Source of the DNA: Asterias rubens
Lineage: Eukaryota; Echinodermata; Asteroidea; Forcipulatida; Asteriidae
Direction: 5' to 3'
DNA length: 64,000 nt
Assembly (NCBI RefSeq): GCF_902459465.1
Contig: NC_047066.1
Span: 4,376,377 to 4,440,376 of the forward strand
The position numbers and the translations under genes were made by a program. The notes below the pieces were generated by a model. That model was not told the DNA's origin, made no database searches, and saw only the letters and a program-made list of their open reading frames with translations. Shown here piece after piece: positions 20,577-31,689 of this stretch (positions are counted from its first letter, which is position 1; each line of letters opens with the position of its first letter).

Positions 20577-23500
20577 TTATAACTTTACCAAAACCGACCC
20601 CTCGTCAGAGTTACCGAGATTGAGGTTCCCATTTCGTGATACTTTTAGGTAGCTTGACTCTCTGCAAGTGTCGGTGAAGTGTCTGAACTGAACACCCGCC
20701 ATATTGGCTGACATGCTTTCACACCATATTGTAAGATTGTCTGAAGACTGTGGATCAAAGAAATAAGATCAAAACTGATTGATTATTAAAGTTTAAAGAC
20801 ACTGGACACTATTGGTAATTGTCAAAAGACCAGTCTTCTTACTTGGTGTGTCTCAACATTTATGCATAAAATAACAAACCTGTGAAAATTTGAGCTCAAA
20901 TTGGTCGTCGAAGTTGCGAGATATTAATGAAAGAAAAAAGCACCCTTGTCGCACCATGGTCACACGAAGTTGTGTGCTTTCAGATGCTTGATTTCAAGAC
21001 CTCAAATTCTAAATCTGAGGTGTCGAAATCAAATTCGTCGAAAATGACTTCTCAAGTTTCTCGAAAACTACATTACTTCAGAGGGAGTCGTTTTTCACAA
21101 TGTTTTATACTATAGCAACCTCTCCCCATTACTCGTTACCAACTTAAAGGTTTTATGCAAATAAATAATTTGAGTAATTACCAATAGTGTCCACTGCCTT
21201 TAACAACGTTACAGGCTTTGTGTAGGCCTACTCTTTGTAACACAAAACACAATGTCCACAGATTTACATTTAACTTAAACAGTTTGATGTAATGATAGTA
21301 GTCGTGGGTCGTTTGTTCGAATCCCACCCGAGTAACATGTCTGTGATATTTTTTTCCCCACAGGACTCGGGAAAGTACTGAGTATAAAGTACTTACACAC
21401 ATCGATGAGTTTTGAGTATAAAGTGCTAACACACATCGGTGTATGGGCAAAAACGAAAATTTATATTCTTTATCCCTGATGCTAAATTAACATCTTTTAT
21501 AAGTCTAAAGGTTCCCCTTAAAAAGGTACTTGCTGAGGTGCTGTAGTTTTTTAGAAATGAGTAAAACAATGTCACTAAAATAATTTTCGTTTCAGTTTTA
21601 GCATGTAAAACGTATTTTACCAGATATGGTTACTACGTTTCTTACCCGGTCGTCGTTGGCGAACCTTGTAATTACACCATTTTGGACTCCAATGTAACCA
21701 TATGAAGACTTTATTCGTACCTGGGTCAGACCAACTGACTCAAACTCTATTGTTGTGGTTTCATCTGAAACAGTAAAAGGTAAAAACAATTGATAGCAAC
21801 TGATAATTGAAGACTCAAAGGGAAGGCACACGTTTAGTAATTACTTTAAAACTAACGTGGTAACTATTGGAGAGCTGTTGATAGTAAAAAACATTGTGGG
21901 AAACGACTCCCTCTGAAGTAACGTAGTTTTTGAGAAAGAGGTAATTTCTTACTAAAACAATGTAAGACTTCTAGCCAGAAGTCTTTTATTCCAATCTGAA
22001 AGCACACAAATTCGTCCAACAAGGGTGTTTTTTTCTTTCATCATTTTCTCGCAATTTCGATGACCAATATTGAGCTCAAATCTTCACATGTTTGTTATTT
22101 TATGCTTATGTTGGGATACACCAAGTGAGAAGACTGGTCTTTGACAATTATCAACGTGTATACAGTGACTATAAAGGCACTGTGGACAAAGCCCAGTTAA
22201 TTCTCATCAACTTTTGCATAAAATAACAATTCTGTGAAAATTTTGACTCAATTGGTCATCGAAGTTGCGAAAGAATAGTGAAAGAAAACAAACAAAATGT
22301 TTTGTGATTTCAAATGCATAGTAAAAGGCTTCATCTGAAGTCTTTTATTATTTAAGTGAGAAATTAGCCAAAGACTAAAATTCTGGGCCAAATGTCATGG
22401 CTCTGCTTACCGCAAAGGCACTGGACACATTTAGTAATTGTCAAAGATCAGAATTGTCACTTGGTGTATCCCATTATACGTACATAAAATAAAAATCAAC
22501 CCCCAAAATAAAAATTAAAATCTGTTAACATTTTTACTCAATTGGTCATTCAAGTTGCTGACAATAATGAAAAAACACCACCCTTGTTACACAAATTTGT
22601 GTGCTTTCAAATACCTTAAAAAGACTTCAGGCCTGAAGTCGTTTATTATTTAAGTGAGAAATAACCTCTTTCTCAGACACTACGTTACCTCTATATGAGG
22701 GAGCCGTTCCTCACAATGTTTAATACTATAAAAAAGGTCTTCATTGCTTGTTCCAAGTAAGTGATATTACCGACAGTGCCCATATCACAGCAATGATATA
22801 ACTAATGGGGGACGACGTGCCAATTTGATCACTGAACCTTTGAGACCATAATCATTACCAGAATATAAAATGTTTGATAAACTTCTGCGGAACACTGGTG
22901 GTGTATATCTCAATGTCTTAAAAACTATTTTTCTATTCATTATTTGATGTACATTAATTTGCAGATTTTATTTTTCGCGAACGTCTTCTGAAGACGTTGG
23001 TGAAATAACAGCGTGAATAATAAGTGTAAAAATTGTGTTTTTCCGTGAAAATATTTTTCTGAAATCCATTTCCGCGAGAACATAATTTTCAGATTTTTGT
23101 TTTCCCGTGAAATTAATTTTCTAAAGTCAGTTTTCACGTGAAAATATTAAATCCGAATTTCATTTTCCCGTGAAAATAATTACCCAAATGTCTTTTTGCG
23201 GGAAAACAAGTGATTGGACATATATTTTCTCTAGAAACAGAAGAAATTAATACTTCTTAGATTTGAATGGGCGAAAACGATCATGTGGCGAAGAAGCCGG
23301 CCAATGGCAACATTTTACGCAAAAGTACGTGCATAACAAATATTTAAAAATACAACAACCCCAGAACATACTTTTTAATTAAACAAAGTATAAAGTTTTA
23401 CTTACCGGAGTAGGGTGTCACACCTCTAACTTCACGAAGGTTGATGGACAGAACTTTTGTGAATTTGGGATTCAACAGTTTAAATTCATTACAACAATGT

Positions 23501-23724
23501 GGATCACGACGGGCCCGCGATGGGTGTTGGAGACTCACTGCTGCCGGTACCTCAGCGTCGCTAGCCGGTGCTTCAAGTGAGTTCTGGCCCGGTCGAAGTT
23601 GACTCGACTCCGCAATAGGGTGGCTAATAGAAAAACATACTTGGTCGAAGAACACACAGAGTAAAATCAAACGAATTGTAGACATCTTCCACAACGACAA
23701 AGCAATCTTTCCAGAGTTTTCCAT
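20577..23724 (-). CDS. Secreted FGF-like (beta-trefoil) protein, 3 exons
   Basis: Exons in order: 23724-23406, 21764-21646, 20747-20577 (ending TAA). Intron phases are 1 and 0, which are the two phases of the canonical vertebrate FGF gene as I recall it; all four splice sites are GT/AG. The product is 202 residues. Residues 14-36 (MSTIRLILLCVFFDQVCFSI) look like a signal peptide, so Met14 may be the true start. A furin-like RARR follows at about 71-74 and then the core: CCNEFKLLNPKF, VLSINLREVRGV, QVRIKSSYGYIGVQNGVITR, and finally ESSYLKVSRNGNLNLGN. These align by pattern with FGF core strands (for example GVVSIKGVCANRYLAM and WYVALKRTGQYKLG). The FGF PROSITE-type signature is degenerate: WCESM stands where the usual form is C-x-F-x-E. 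It would act as an extracellular ligand. It could instead be another beta-trefoil cytokine. The two introns contain family B, A and related palindromes. Confidence 0.6.
20792..21203. mobile_element. Palindromic MITE, family B
   Basis: Starts TTTAAAGACACTGGACACTA and ends TGTCCACTGCCTTTAA. It lies in intron 2 of the FGF-like gene, immediately upstream of exon 3. The core repeats a local palindrome around CCTCAAATTCTAAATCTGAGG, as other full family B copies do. Confidence 0.7.
21236..21615. mobile_element. Family A MITE pieces around a tRNA-like insert
   Basis: The left piece AACACAATGTCCACAGATTT and the right piece TGCTGAGGTGCTGTAGTTTT match the two parts of one half of family A. Between them, at about 21300-21450, lies a tRNA-like segment with GTTCGAATCCCACC. 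This probably records a SINE inserted into a MITE, inside intron 2 of the FGF-like gene. Confidence 0.45.
21812..22788. mobile_element. Cluster of three family B MITE copies
   Basis: Three consecutive copies, about 21812-22174, 22170-22408 and 22410-22788, all diverged. Recurrent phrases are CGACTCCCTCTGAAGTAACG, gacaattatc, GTGAAAATTTTGACTCAATTGG and GAAGTTGC. The middle copy lacks its right end. They fill intron 1 of the FGF-like gene. Confidence 0.55.
22960..23215. repeat. Degenerate tandem repeats of about 50 bp
   Basis: Variants of TTTTCCCGTGAAAATAATTT recur at about 23038, 23100, 23127 and 23165, joined by ctgaaatccatttccgc-like linkers. The units differ by more than 15 percent, so the array is old. 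It lies in intron 1 of the FGF-like gene. Confidence 0.55.
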
Positions 23725-23828
23725 TTTGTAAAAAAAATATTTTGTTTCGTCTTTGAACGAAAAATTTGGAGAGATTTTTCAGACTTCGGAGTCAGAATTT
23801 TGTTGGTGGAATGCATGAAATCTCGAGA

Positions 23829-23835
23829 CTTTATA
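23829..23835 (-). promoter_or_regulatory. TATA box of the FGF-like gene
   Basis: TATAAAG on the minus strand, 105 nt before the ATG at 23724, in the context CATTCTGTATAAAGTCTCGA. The same context is kept in the inverted duplicate at 27995-28001 with almost the same spacing to its ATG, which supports its being a real promoter element. Confidence 0.5.
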
Positions 23836-24156
23836 CAGAATGGATGAATGCCCATCAAGACGTTTTCTGTTCGTTGAAATTACCATGGGGCGTGAACCAA
23901 AATTATAAATAAAAGAAATGAGCCACCAGGGGGTAAATTCGACATCGTGGCATCCTGCCCCTTTGAGAAGATTTTTTTCAAAAAAGTTCCGGGATGGTAA
24001 AACTAACTACTTATTGCTGCAAAAGTCATCAATCAGATTTGACTGAAAGTTTTCTGGGAAAAAAGGATAATTCAGATTTCGACATCCAGTCAGAAAATTG
24101 TTGTATCTCCCTGCATGGATTTTCAACATTGTAAAACAAATAATTTATGAAGCTTC

Positions 24157-25010
24157 ACTCTAAAATCTCACTGGTCAAAATTGACCGGATTCCGAGTGCC
24201 GTCTTGGGACTGACCCATTCTGTGGCAGTTTGAACTGGACGCTGTTTAAAAATAACAAAGAAATGGTTCAAACTGACATAGGTCCTTTTCGAATCCACGG
24301 CTTCGGTCCGTGGATTCGGCTTCAGGCTCCGTCCTCTCGTCTGAAGCTCTGAGCACGTATACGCAAAGCACGCGCAATATTTGACAAAACAACCGTGGGG
24401 CCAAGCTACAATCCCGGCCATATCTCGTTGGGCCCCCTGCCCCCTTTCAATGTTGGTTCCATTTGCCGACTGTCTTCCGAATTCAGTCAACATTGAGCGG
24501 GGGGGGGGCGGGGGGCGGGCAAATGTTTTTAATGTGAATGTGAATGGGAAGTGCACAGGGAACTGTTGTTTCAGGAAAGGGTGGCCCAAGCATTTTGGCC
24601 GGGATTGTCTGAGTGATTTTTTGAAAAATTTTTACATGCAAAGAACGCTTTGAAAATATAATGAATGTCCAAACAAAGTGAATTTCTAATTTTAACAGTG
24701 ATTATTTTATGGGGGTAGTGGTGTTTTGTTTTTTTGCGGGGTGGGGTGGGGGGTGGGGGCGGGCAAATGTCTTTAATGTGAATGTGAATGGGAAGTGCAC
24801 AGGGAACTATTGTTTCAGGAAAGGGTGGCCCAAGCATTTTGGCCGGGATTGTAGCCTGAGCCGAATCCAATGCCGTGGTTTCGAAAAGGGCCATAGAGTC
24901 TGAGTGACACAATCACACTTTTCTAGATTTCAGGGTCAACTCGACCCGGAACGTCAGGCTCAACGGACTCAGAATCCAGGTAATTTCTCTGACCCGGGAA
25001 ATTTTAGAGT
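24157..25010. mobile_element. Large inverted-repeat element, about 850 bp, with internal direct repeat
   Basis: The ends are ACTCTAAAAT and ATTTTAGAGT. Further in, CTTTTCGAATCCACGGCTTC (24285) pairs imperfectly with GCCGTGGTTTCGAAAAGG (24871), and CTACAATCCCGGCCA pairs with GGCCGGGATTGTAG. A direct repeat of about 95 bp, starting GGGCAAATGTTTTTAATGTG, is at 24517-24612 and 24761-24852. G-rich runs precede each repeat. No coding frame; the apparent 144-codon frame is a by-product. Confidence 0.6.
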
Positions 25011-25162
25011 GTCACTGCAAGGTGTCAGTTTTTACTTCTCTCAGACAACATTTCCAGCCAACTAAAAACAAATTAGTTTTTACAAGCGAACATGTGAGAG
25101 AATTGTTGCCTGTTAATTGACCTGTGTGCATCGGCCTTAAGATTTATGACGTCGGGGACCTG

Positions 25163-25262
25163 GGCCCAATTTCATAAACATGTAAGCACCAAAACTTACT
25201 CAGCATATAGAATAGAATTGCTAAGCAGAAACAGAATATAACTTGGGACCAGCTCTATGATA
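25163..25262. mobile_element. Family D MITE, short diverged copy
   Basis: GGGCCCAATTTCATAAACAT at the left and an imperfect inverse, GGGACCAGCTCTATGATATT, at the right, with CTTACTCAGCAT and TTGCTAAGCAG inside. Between 25263 and 25770 nothing recognisable was found. Confidence 0.4.
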
Positions 25263-25774
25263 TTAATTAGACCAGTGATGAAGAAAAAGTGTGTGTGTGT
25301 TGTGTATAGATCTTGGCTATCGAGGGGAAGAAATTGAAAAACCACCGGCGATCGTGTTGATACATACAGTCCCATAGGATTTGACCAGGTTCTTTTTTTA
25401 CCTCTGGACCAGCTGGGTCACAACTTTTCGAAAAATCTGGATTTGGTCCTAAACTTTTCAAAGAATCTGGATTTAGTCCTATTGCATTTCCACACATTAT
25501 TTTAACACTTCGTTAATTTCTCCTTGATTACACTTACCAATGACTGCTTCTATTTTGGGGGCATTTAGAAGAGTACGGGTTGTCGTTGCAGTTCCAAGGG
25601 AGAGGCAATGCAACCGGAAGTCGTTCTGGCCGTGTGGTCACTTCGCACTACCACTATAGAATTTCCATCCTTAAAAAAGTGTTGTTATATTTATTTTTTA
25701 AGAATTCCCTTTTTGAATGGATTAAGAAGAACACAAATTCCTCATTGAAAAGCACTTCAATAGTGGCAAACTTA

Positions 25775-27408
25775 CTTGGTAACGAGCAATAAGAGCTGTT
25801 GATAGTACAACACATTGCTACGGCTCCCTCTGACGTAACGCAGTTTTTGAGAAAGAGGTAATTTCTCACTCAAATATTCAAATTTAATAAAGAACTTAAA
25901 GACAGTGTACACTATTGGTAATTGTCAAAGATCAGTCTTCTCACTTGGTGTATCTCAACATATACGCATAAAATAACAAACCTGTGAAAATTTGAGCTCG
26001 ATCGGTCGTCGGAGTTGCAAGATAGCTATGAAAGAAAAGAACACCCTTGTCACACGAAGTTGTGTGCGTTTAGAAGGTTGATTTCGAGACCTGAAGTTCT
26101 AAACTTGAGGTCTCGAAATCAAATTCGTGGAATATTACTCATTTCTCCAAAACTAGGTCACTACAGAGGGAGCTGTTTCTCACAATGTTTTATACCATCA
26201 ACCTCTCCCTATTACTCGTTTACAAAGTAAGGTTTTATGCCAATAATTATTTTGAGTAATTACCAATAGTGTCCACTGCCTTTAAGACCTGAAGCCCTTT
26301 TTAGGCATCTGTAAAGAAGACACAAAGGTTTTTTCTTATTTACTTGCAACTCCAATGACCAATACTGAGTCCAAATTTTCACAGACTTGTTATTTTATGC
26401 ATGTTCCAAGTGAGTATGGTCTTCGACATTACAGAAAGTGCACCATAACCTATTATTTCCGTCAGAAGGCCCTATTGTCGGAGCATTCAACATCTTTCAT
26501 AGAATCCCAACTAAGTCCTTTTGCATTTCCTTACTTAATTCCATTCTGTACTTTACTCTAGTCGAGATTTCCAATAATATTCTTGATCCGACAAAATCCA
26601 AGTAGGCCTATCTGAAAAGACCCCACATAGCTATCTCGCAGTGGTTGACACGAAATGGAAACATTGGGTAAAGCATTCAGAAGTTGTCCTGCCATTTGGG
26701 CGGTTTTCATTAAAGGCACTGTACACAATTGGTAAGTGTCAAAGACCAGTCTTTTCACTTGGTGTATCTCGATATATGTATAAAATAACAAACCTGTGAA
26801 AATTTGAGCTCAATCGGTCGTCGAAGTTGCTAGATAATAATGAAAGAAAAAACACCCTTGTCACACGAAGTTGTGTGCTTTCAGATGCTTGATTTCGATA
26901 CCTCAAATTCTAAATCTGAGGTCTCGAAATCAAATTAGTGGAAAATTACATCTTTCTCGAAAACTACGTTACGTCAGAGGGAGCCGTTTCTCACAGTGTT
27001 TTATACCATCAACAGCTCCCCATTACTCGTACCACATAAGGTTTTATGTTTATAGTTATTTTGATTAATAACCAATAGTGTCCACTGCCTTTAAAGGCAC
27101 TTGACACTATTAGTAATTAGTCAATCTGACAGGTGTGAGAAATCAATCTACGAGGATATCCGAAGTAATTTTCCACGAATTTGATTCCGAGACCTCAAGT
27201 TTAGAATCTGAGGTCTGGAAATCAAGCATCAGAAAGCACACAACTTCGTGTGACAAGGGTGTTTTCTTCTTTCATTATTATTATCACACAACTTCCACGA
27301 CCAATTGAGCTCAAATTTTTACAGGTTTATTATTTTATGCATATGTTGAGATACACCAACTGTAAAGGCTAGTCTTTGACAATTACCAATAGTGTCCACT
27401 GCCTTTAA
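25775..27408. mobile_element. Cluster of family B MITEs, two sharing one TTTAAA junction
   Basis: A partial copy lies at 25775-25890, complete copies at 25896-26284, 26710-27094 and 27091-27408, and a partial copy at 26285-26445. The last two complete copies are joined head to tail, with ACTGCCTTTAAAGGCACTTG spanning the junction, so they share the terminal TTTAA. Each full copy carries the inner palindrome GATTTCGAGACCTCAAxTTxTAAATCTGAGGTCTCGAAATC or a variant. Confidence 0.7.
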
Positions 27409-27699
27409 TGGAGTTTTGCTCGAGTTTTCGATTAATACTGTTGATCACACGAAGTTTTTTTTTCATGCATTCAAACGACAGCAAAAAGGGTTGGTATAGT
27501 ATTTTAATGAAATGTAACAACGATATGTCCAAGTTGGGAAATCTTGGAGGAGGTCGTCATCTAATTCTGGCGACTGAAATCTCCTCATTCAGTCCGTGGC
27601 AATTTCAACAAACAGAAGCTTCTTACAATAATGTGATTTGGCATTGTATGGTGACAGATGTATTTGGTTTGCGTGAACAATTGTGATAGCCAGGTAGAT

Positions 27700-27835
27700 T
27701 ATTCTTTTAAGAACGTATTATACCACGGAGTAGATTTTCTGAATTCGGGATACTTCTCGGTTGTAAAAATTAAAATAACCGTTCTGCTTATAATTTACTA
27801 CCATGGGCGGAAGGTAGAACATCGACCGGAACTAT
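27700..27835 (+). other. Structured sequence related to 44490-44615
   Basis: ATTCGGGATACTTCTCGGTT, then a loop, then AACCGTTCTGCTTATA and ACTACCATGGGCGGAAGGTA. The locus at 44514-44590 has the same layout with a different stem: CAGTTCT-gaaa-AGAACTG in place of CGGTT...AACCG. Conserved flanks with a stem that changes on both sides suggest an RNA or DNA hairpin. Family unknown. Confidence 0.3.
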
Positions 27836-27959
27836 ACTAGTACTTTTGCTAAGTGGGTCGAGCAGAATTCTAGTTCGTCAGCGGAGTCAGTTCTTCCGTC
27901 TCAAAGAATTCGACGTATAGGTAATTTTTCTAGCCGTCGTTAGGAGACTGAACATATCG

Positions 27960-28355
27960 TTAGAAAACTTTTTGGTGGGGATTCGTTCATTCTGTATAAA
28001 ATCTCAAGATTTGTCATGCTTTCCACCAACAAAGTTCTGACTCCGAAGTCTGAAAATCTCCCCGATTTTTCATGAAGATGAAACGAAACACATATTTAGA
28101 AAAATAATGACAAACTCCCGAAAGATTGCCTTTCTGTTGGAGAAGATGTCTGCAGTTAGTTTGCTCTCACTTCGTGTGTTCTTCGCCGACCAAGTTGTAT
28201 GTTTTTTTTGTTTTAACCACCCTAATGCGGGACGCTGTACGTCATGACGTACGTAGCAGTGAACCTACACCACCCGTCGCGAACTAACGGACTGCAAATC
28301 AGAATCAGATTCAGTATATAATTTTTGTCGGTGTAAGACAATGGTACATCTGCCG
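27960..28355 (+). pseudogene. Inverted, broken duplicate of the FGF-like gene promoter and exon 1
   Basis: From about 27960 the plus strand resembles the promoter, 5' leader and exon 1 of the minus-strand FGF-like gene 4.3 kb away. The leader shares TTCTGACTCCGAAGTCTGAA. The frame from 28107 reads MTNSRKIAFLLEKM then SAVSLLSLRVFFADQVV and FNHPNAG, against MENSGKIALSLWKM, a similar leader and SHPIAES in the other copy. It stops at TGA 28245-28247, before the RARR site. Beyond that, CACCCGTCGCGAAC still resembles the HPSRAR codons but in a shifted frame, and a GT donor at 28356 sits where the exon 1 donor would be. The exon is about 70 nt shorter than its counterpart. No exon 2 copy was found downstream. 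Confidence 0.6.
27995..28001 (+). promoter_or_regulatory. TATA box of the duplicated FGF-like first exon
   Basis: TATAAAA in the context CATTCTGTATAAAATCTCAA, 112 nt before the ATG-like codon at 28107. It mirrors the TATA box of the FGF-like gene. Whether it is still active cannot be told from sequence. Confidence 0.35.
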
Positions 28356-28719
28356 GTAAGTAACCCCTGTTTTGTAACATGAAGGTAAATTAACCACATT
28401 GAATGGTCTACAACTGCCGTGCCTTCATTAAAAATATTGCCTGTGGCTGTACAATTTTATACACCTCTCGGCAAATAGAACCATTTAGTTCCGGGCCTAC
28501 ATCAACAACCCCAGGTCACAATTGGGCAAAATCACACTGTATACCTATCCCTTTTTCGGGCTCTCAAATTTGTCTAGAATAGAATAGAATTATGCTTTTT
28601 ATGTAATTGGGTACACCCTGAAAAACTGCTGCACCCACTTCAGCAGCAATTTGTACCAAACATCCCCAAAACAAACACCCCCAACAAACAAACAAACAAA
28701 CAAACAAACAAACAAACAA

Positions 28720-28778
<59 letters not shown>

Positions 28779-29212
28779 AACAAACAAATTTACGGCAACA
28801 TTTTACCAAAATGGAGTTTATTGATGACATTAGAAGATAAGATATTTAGAGCATTTTAGTACATATTGTCAAAACACATTTTGTGTATAAGTTGTTTTTG
28901 GGTGGCATTATTTAGAAATTCACATTTTATACCCAATACATGGTCGGTAGACACAACTTTACATGATGTTGTTTCCCCTTTCTGAACATACATATAGTTA
29001 TTACATGGTGTCTCCACCAACCTCACTTGATTATATATTCACCATGTCAAATTTCAAATCCTGCTTATCTCGCTGTGAATAAACCCAACGTACAGTTGTG
29101 CCACCAGTTTACACACCTATGTTCCAACACCCCTTATGTATTCATAATACTAACCCTAGGACTAAACCCAACCCCAACCCCAGCATCTAACCCTAACCTC
29201 AACCCTAGCAAG
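28356..29212. other. Non-coding stretch with (CAAA)n/(CAGA)n microsatellite and telomere-like words
   Basis: A tetranucleotide tract, (CAAA) then (CAGA) then (CAAA), runs from about 28684 to 28788; it creates a spurious long frame on the other strand. At about 29149-29211 there are loose CCCTAA and AACCCC words resembling decayed telomeric repeat. No gene seen. Confidence 0.6.
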
Positions 29213-29545
29213 TCAGTGGACACTATTGGTAATTACTCAAAATAATTATTAGCATAAAACCTCACTTGGTAACGAGTAATGGGGAGAGAATGACGGTATA
29301 AAACATTGTGAGAAACGGCTCCCTCTGAAATGACCTAGTATTCGAGAAAGAAGTAACTTTCCACCAATTTGAATTCGAGACCTCAGAATTACACTTCGTG
29401 TGACAAGGGTGTTTTTTCTTTCATAGTCATCTCGCAACTCCGACGACCAATTGAGCTCAAATTTTCACAGGTTTGTAATTCTTTGCATAATGTTGAGATA
29501 GACCAAGTGAGAAGACAGGTCTTTGACAATTACCAATAGTGTCTT
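29213..29545. mobile_element. Palindromic MITE, family B
   Basis: Left end GTCAGTGGACACTATTGGTA and right end GACAATTACCAATAGTGTC. The terminal TTTAAAGG is lost on the left. Internal GTGAGAAACGGCTCCCTCTG and TTTGAATTCGAGACCTCAG are present. Confidence 0.6.
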
Positions 29546-29609
29546 ATATTGGAACATGGGGTGTCGGGACGTAGAGTAGCCAATATGCCACCATACTCAA
29601 CCTGAGCTG

Positions 29610-29852
29610 GACCCAATTTCATAGAGCTGCCAAGCACAACAATTTGCTAAGCATGAAGTTTCTTCCTTGATAAAAACAAGGTTACCATCAAAATTTCCAC
29701 GTGGTTTTCAGGATAAGCAAACAACAGCTAAGTACAGTAACAAGCAATATGCAACAAATGGAAATTTGGTTGGTAATCCTGTTTTTTTTCAAGGAAGAAG
29801 TTTCATGCTTAGCAAATTTTTGTGCTTAGCAGCACTATGAAATTGGGCCCAG
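29610..29852. mobile_element. Palindromic MITE, family D
   Basis: GACCCAATTTCATAGAGCTG at the left, the inverse at the right ending CACTATGAAATTGGGCCC. GGATAAGCAAACAACAGCTA marks the centre. A poly-T run of about 20 follows at 30124. 29853-30796 otherwise shows only a faint family D remnant near 30270-30440. Confidence 0.6.
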
Positions 29853-30796
29853 TTAAGTGGTTTGATAGTTCCAAAGAATATCTCAGGCTACACTGTGTAC
29901 AAGAATTAATATAATTAAAACAACATAATAAATTCATAAAACAAATTGCCCCTTCAATTGGAGGCGGGATTGCGGGCACAAACTTAAATTGACTTCTTAT
30001 GGTTCTACAAATAAATAGAACATTACAGTCTGGTTCCTTGAAGTACAAACTCTGAGTATAGAAACCACTGGTATGGTTCCTGCCACACTATCTGAGCCGT
30101 TTGCGTTCAGCATAATGAAGCAATTTTTTTTTTTTTTTTTTTTGAGATTCAGGTTTGCCAATTCATACTTTGATTTCAAAACAATTGATTTTTTTGGTGC
30201 TGGTATCACCCAACTTTAAAGCTTTAAATTGTGACTAAGCGAGTCATTGTACCATAAATTATTCAAATCTAACTCGGAAATGGCTTAAAATTATGCTAAG
30301 CGTGCTAAAAGCAGGGAACCAGTCACGAACAGTACACATAGCATGGTATTTTGGCTGGTGACCTTATTCTAGAAAGCAAACTTTTTTGTGCTTAGCTACT
30401 TTTTTATGCTTAAGCAGCTCGATGCTATTGGGCACTGAGTTGCAATTAAGACCAGAAAAATTACCTACTGCAAATAAAACTTGCTTAGCAGAGATAGGTT
30501 ACCAGCCAGAATATTATGTAATGTATGTTTTTTGTGACCGGTTATACTATGCTTCGAATGAAAAGAGCTGCTTGTATGGATGTTAAAACAAATGTATGTT
30601 TGGTGAGTTTTCAATCATTAAAAGATGGAATGTTCCATTCAACTAGATATTGAAGGAATATTCCATATTAAAAATCATGTAAATATCCTTGCCCTTGCAG
30701 TCTATAAACATTCATTATTTGCACAAGCAGTTGGAGTCCATGGGCTAATGTTGATGCCAGACACTGAACATCACCAGAAATACAAAACTACACAGT

Positions 30797-31545
30797 TTGG
30801 ACCAAAATGTGGACTATTTTTTCTCCTATTGGTGACTGCTTTACTTCTTCCAAGAAAATTTGAAGAGTCAAACATGAAGTAAGGTTTATACAATAAAAGA
30901 AAATATCTGTCTCTAAATTGATTCCCCAGACATTTTCAACGGAAAGCCCGGCTTAATAATCTTCAAAATCACCTGTGAAAACAACTAACAAGTTTGACAC
31001 AGTGTGGACTTTTTTCCCCCATTAGTGACTGCTTTACTTCTTCGGAGAAAATTTGTATGGTCACACATGGAGTTAAGGGTTAATTTAATACAACAAAAGA
31101 GAATGTCCCTCTTTGAAATTCATTCTGCAGACATTTTTACTGGAAAGCCTGACTTAATTGTCTTCAAAATCACCTGTGACAAGTTTTGAGTGTTGAATTT
31201 GTTCCCCCTTTAATGACAGCTTAACGTCTTCCAGGAAAATAGTGAAGGGTCAAACAGAGATTAAGCTTTTATACAACACAAGAGAATGTCCGTCTCTAAA
31301 TTCATTGCACAGAAATTTCCACCGGAAAGCCTGACTTAATTATCTTCAAAATCACCTGGGACAAGTTTGGATACAGTGTGGACTTTTTTTTTCCCCCCAA
31401 CGGTGACTACTTCACTTCTTCCAAGAAAAATGTGAAGGGTCAAACAGGGCTTAAAGGGTGAAAACTTCAAAAAGAGAATGTCTGTCCCTAAATTCATTCC
31501 ACAGACGCTTTCACTGGAAAGCCCGACTTAATAATAATCTTCAAA
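30797..31545. repeat. Tandem repeat of about 190 bp, four units
   Basis: The phrase GTGACTGCTTTACTTCTTCC or a close variant recurs at about 30832, 31025, 31211 and 31405. Each is followed by gaaaatttgaagagtcaaac, then an A-rich stretch, GTCTCTAAATTCATT and GAAAGCCxGACTTAAT. A fifth related unit lies apart at about 36840-36960, in the SMARCB1 gene. Units differ by 10-20 percent. Confidence 0.75.
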
Positions 31546-31689
31546 ATTACCTTCGGCATTGCATGGTCTGTCTGTTAATGCTGTGTAATGCTCTAGTCAC
31601 ATGTCACATAAAGGCATGATATATGGTCATTTGGGGGAAACAGGTAGAAATATTTCACTGAGTACAAGAGCAGACATACAAGATCACCT

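Noticed and set aside
20747-20780. A downstream acceptor for FGF-like exon 3 (at GTGTTCAG, about 20689)
   Set aside because: It would also be in phase 0 but would drop the WCES segment expected before the last strands; the upstream acceptor gives the fuller domain.
24155-24589. 144-codon minus frame as a gene
   Set aside because: It lies wholly inside a large inverted-repeat element, has no family resemblance and no plausible splice partners.
28564-28830. Cysteine/valine-rich protein on the minus strand
   Set aside because: It is only the translation of a tetranucleotide microsatellite.
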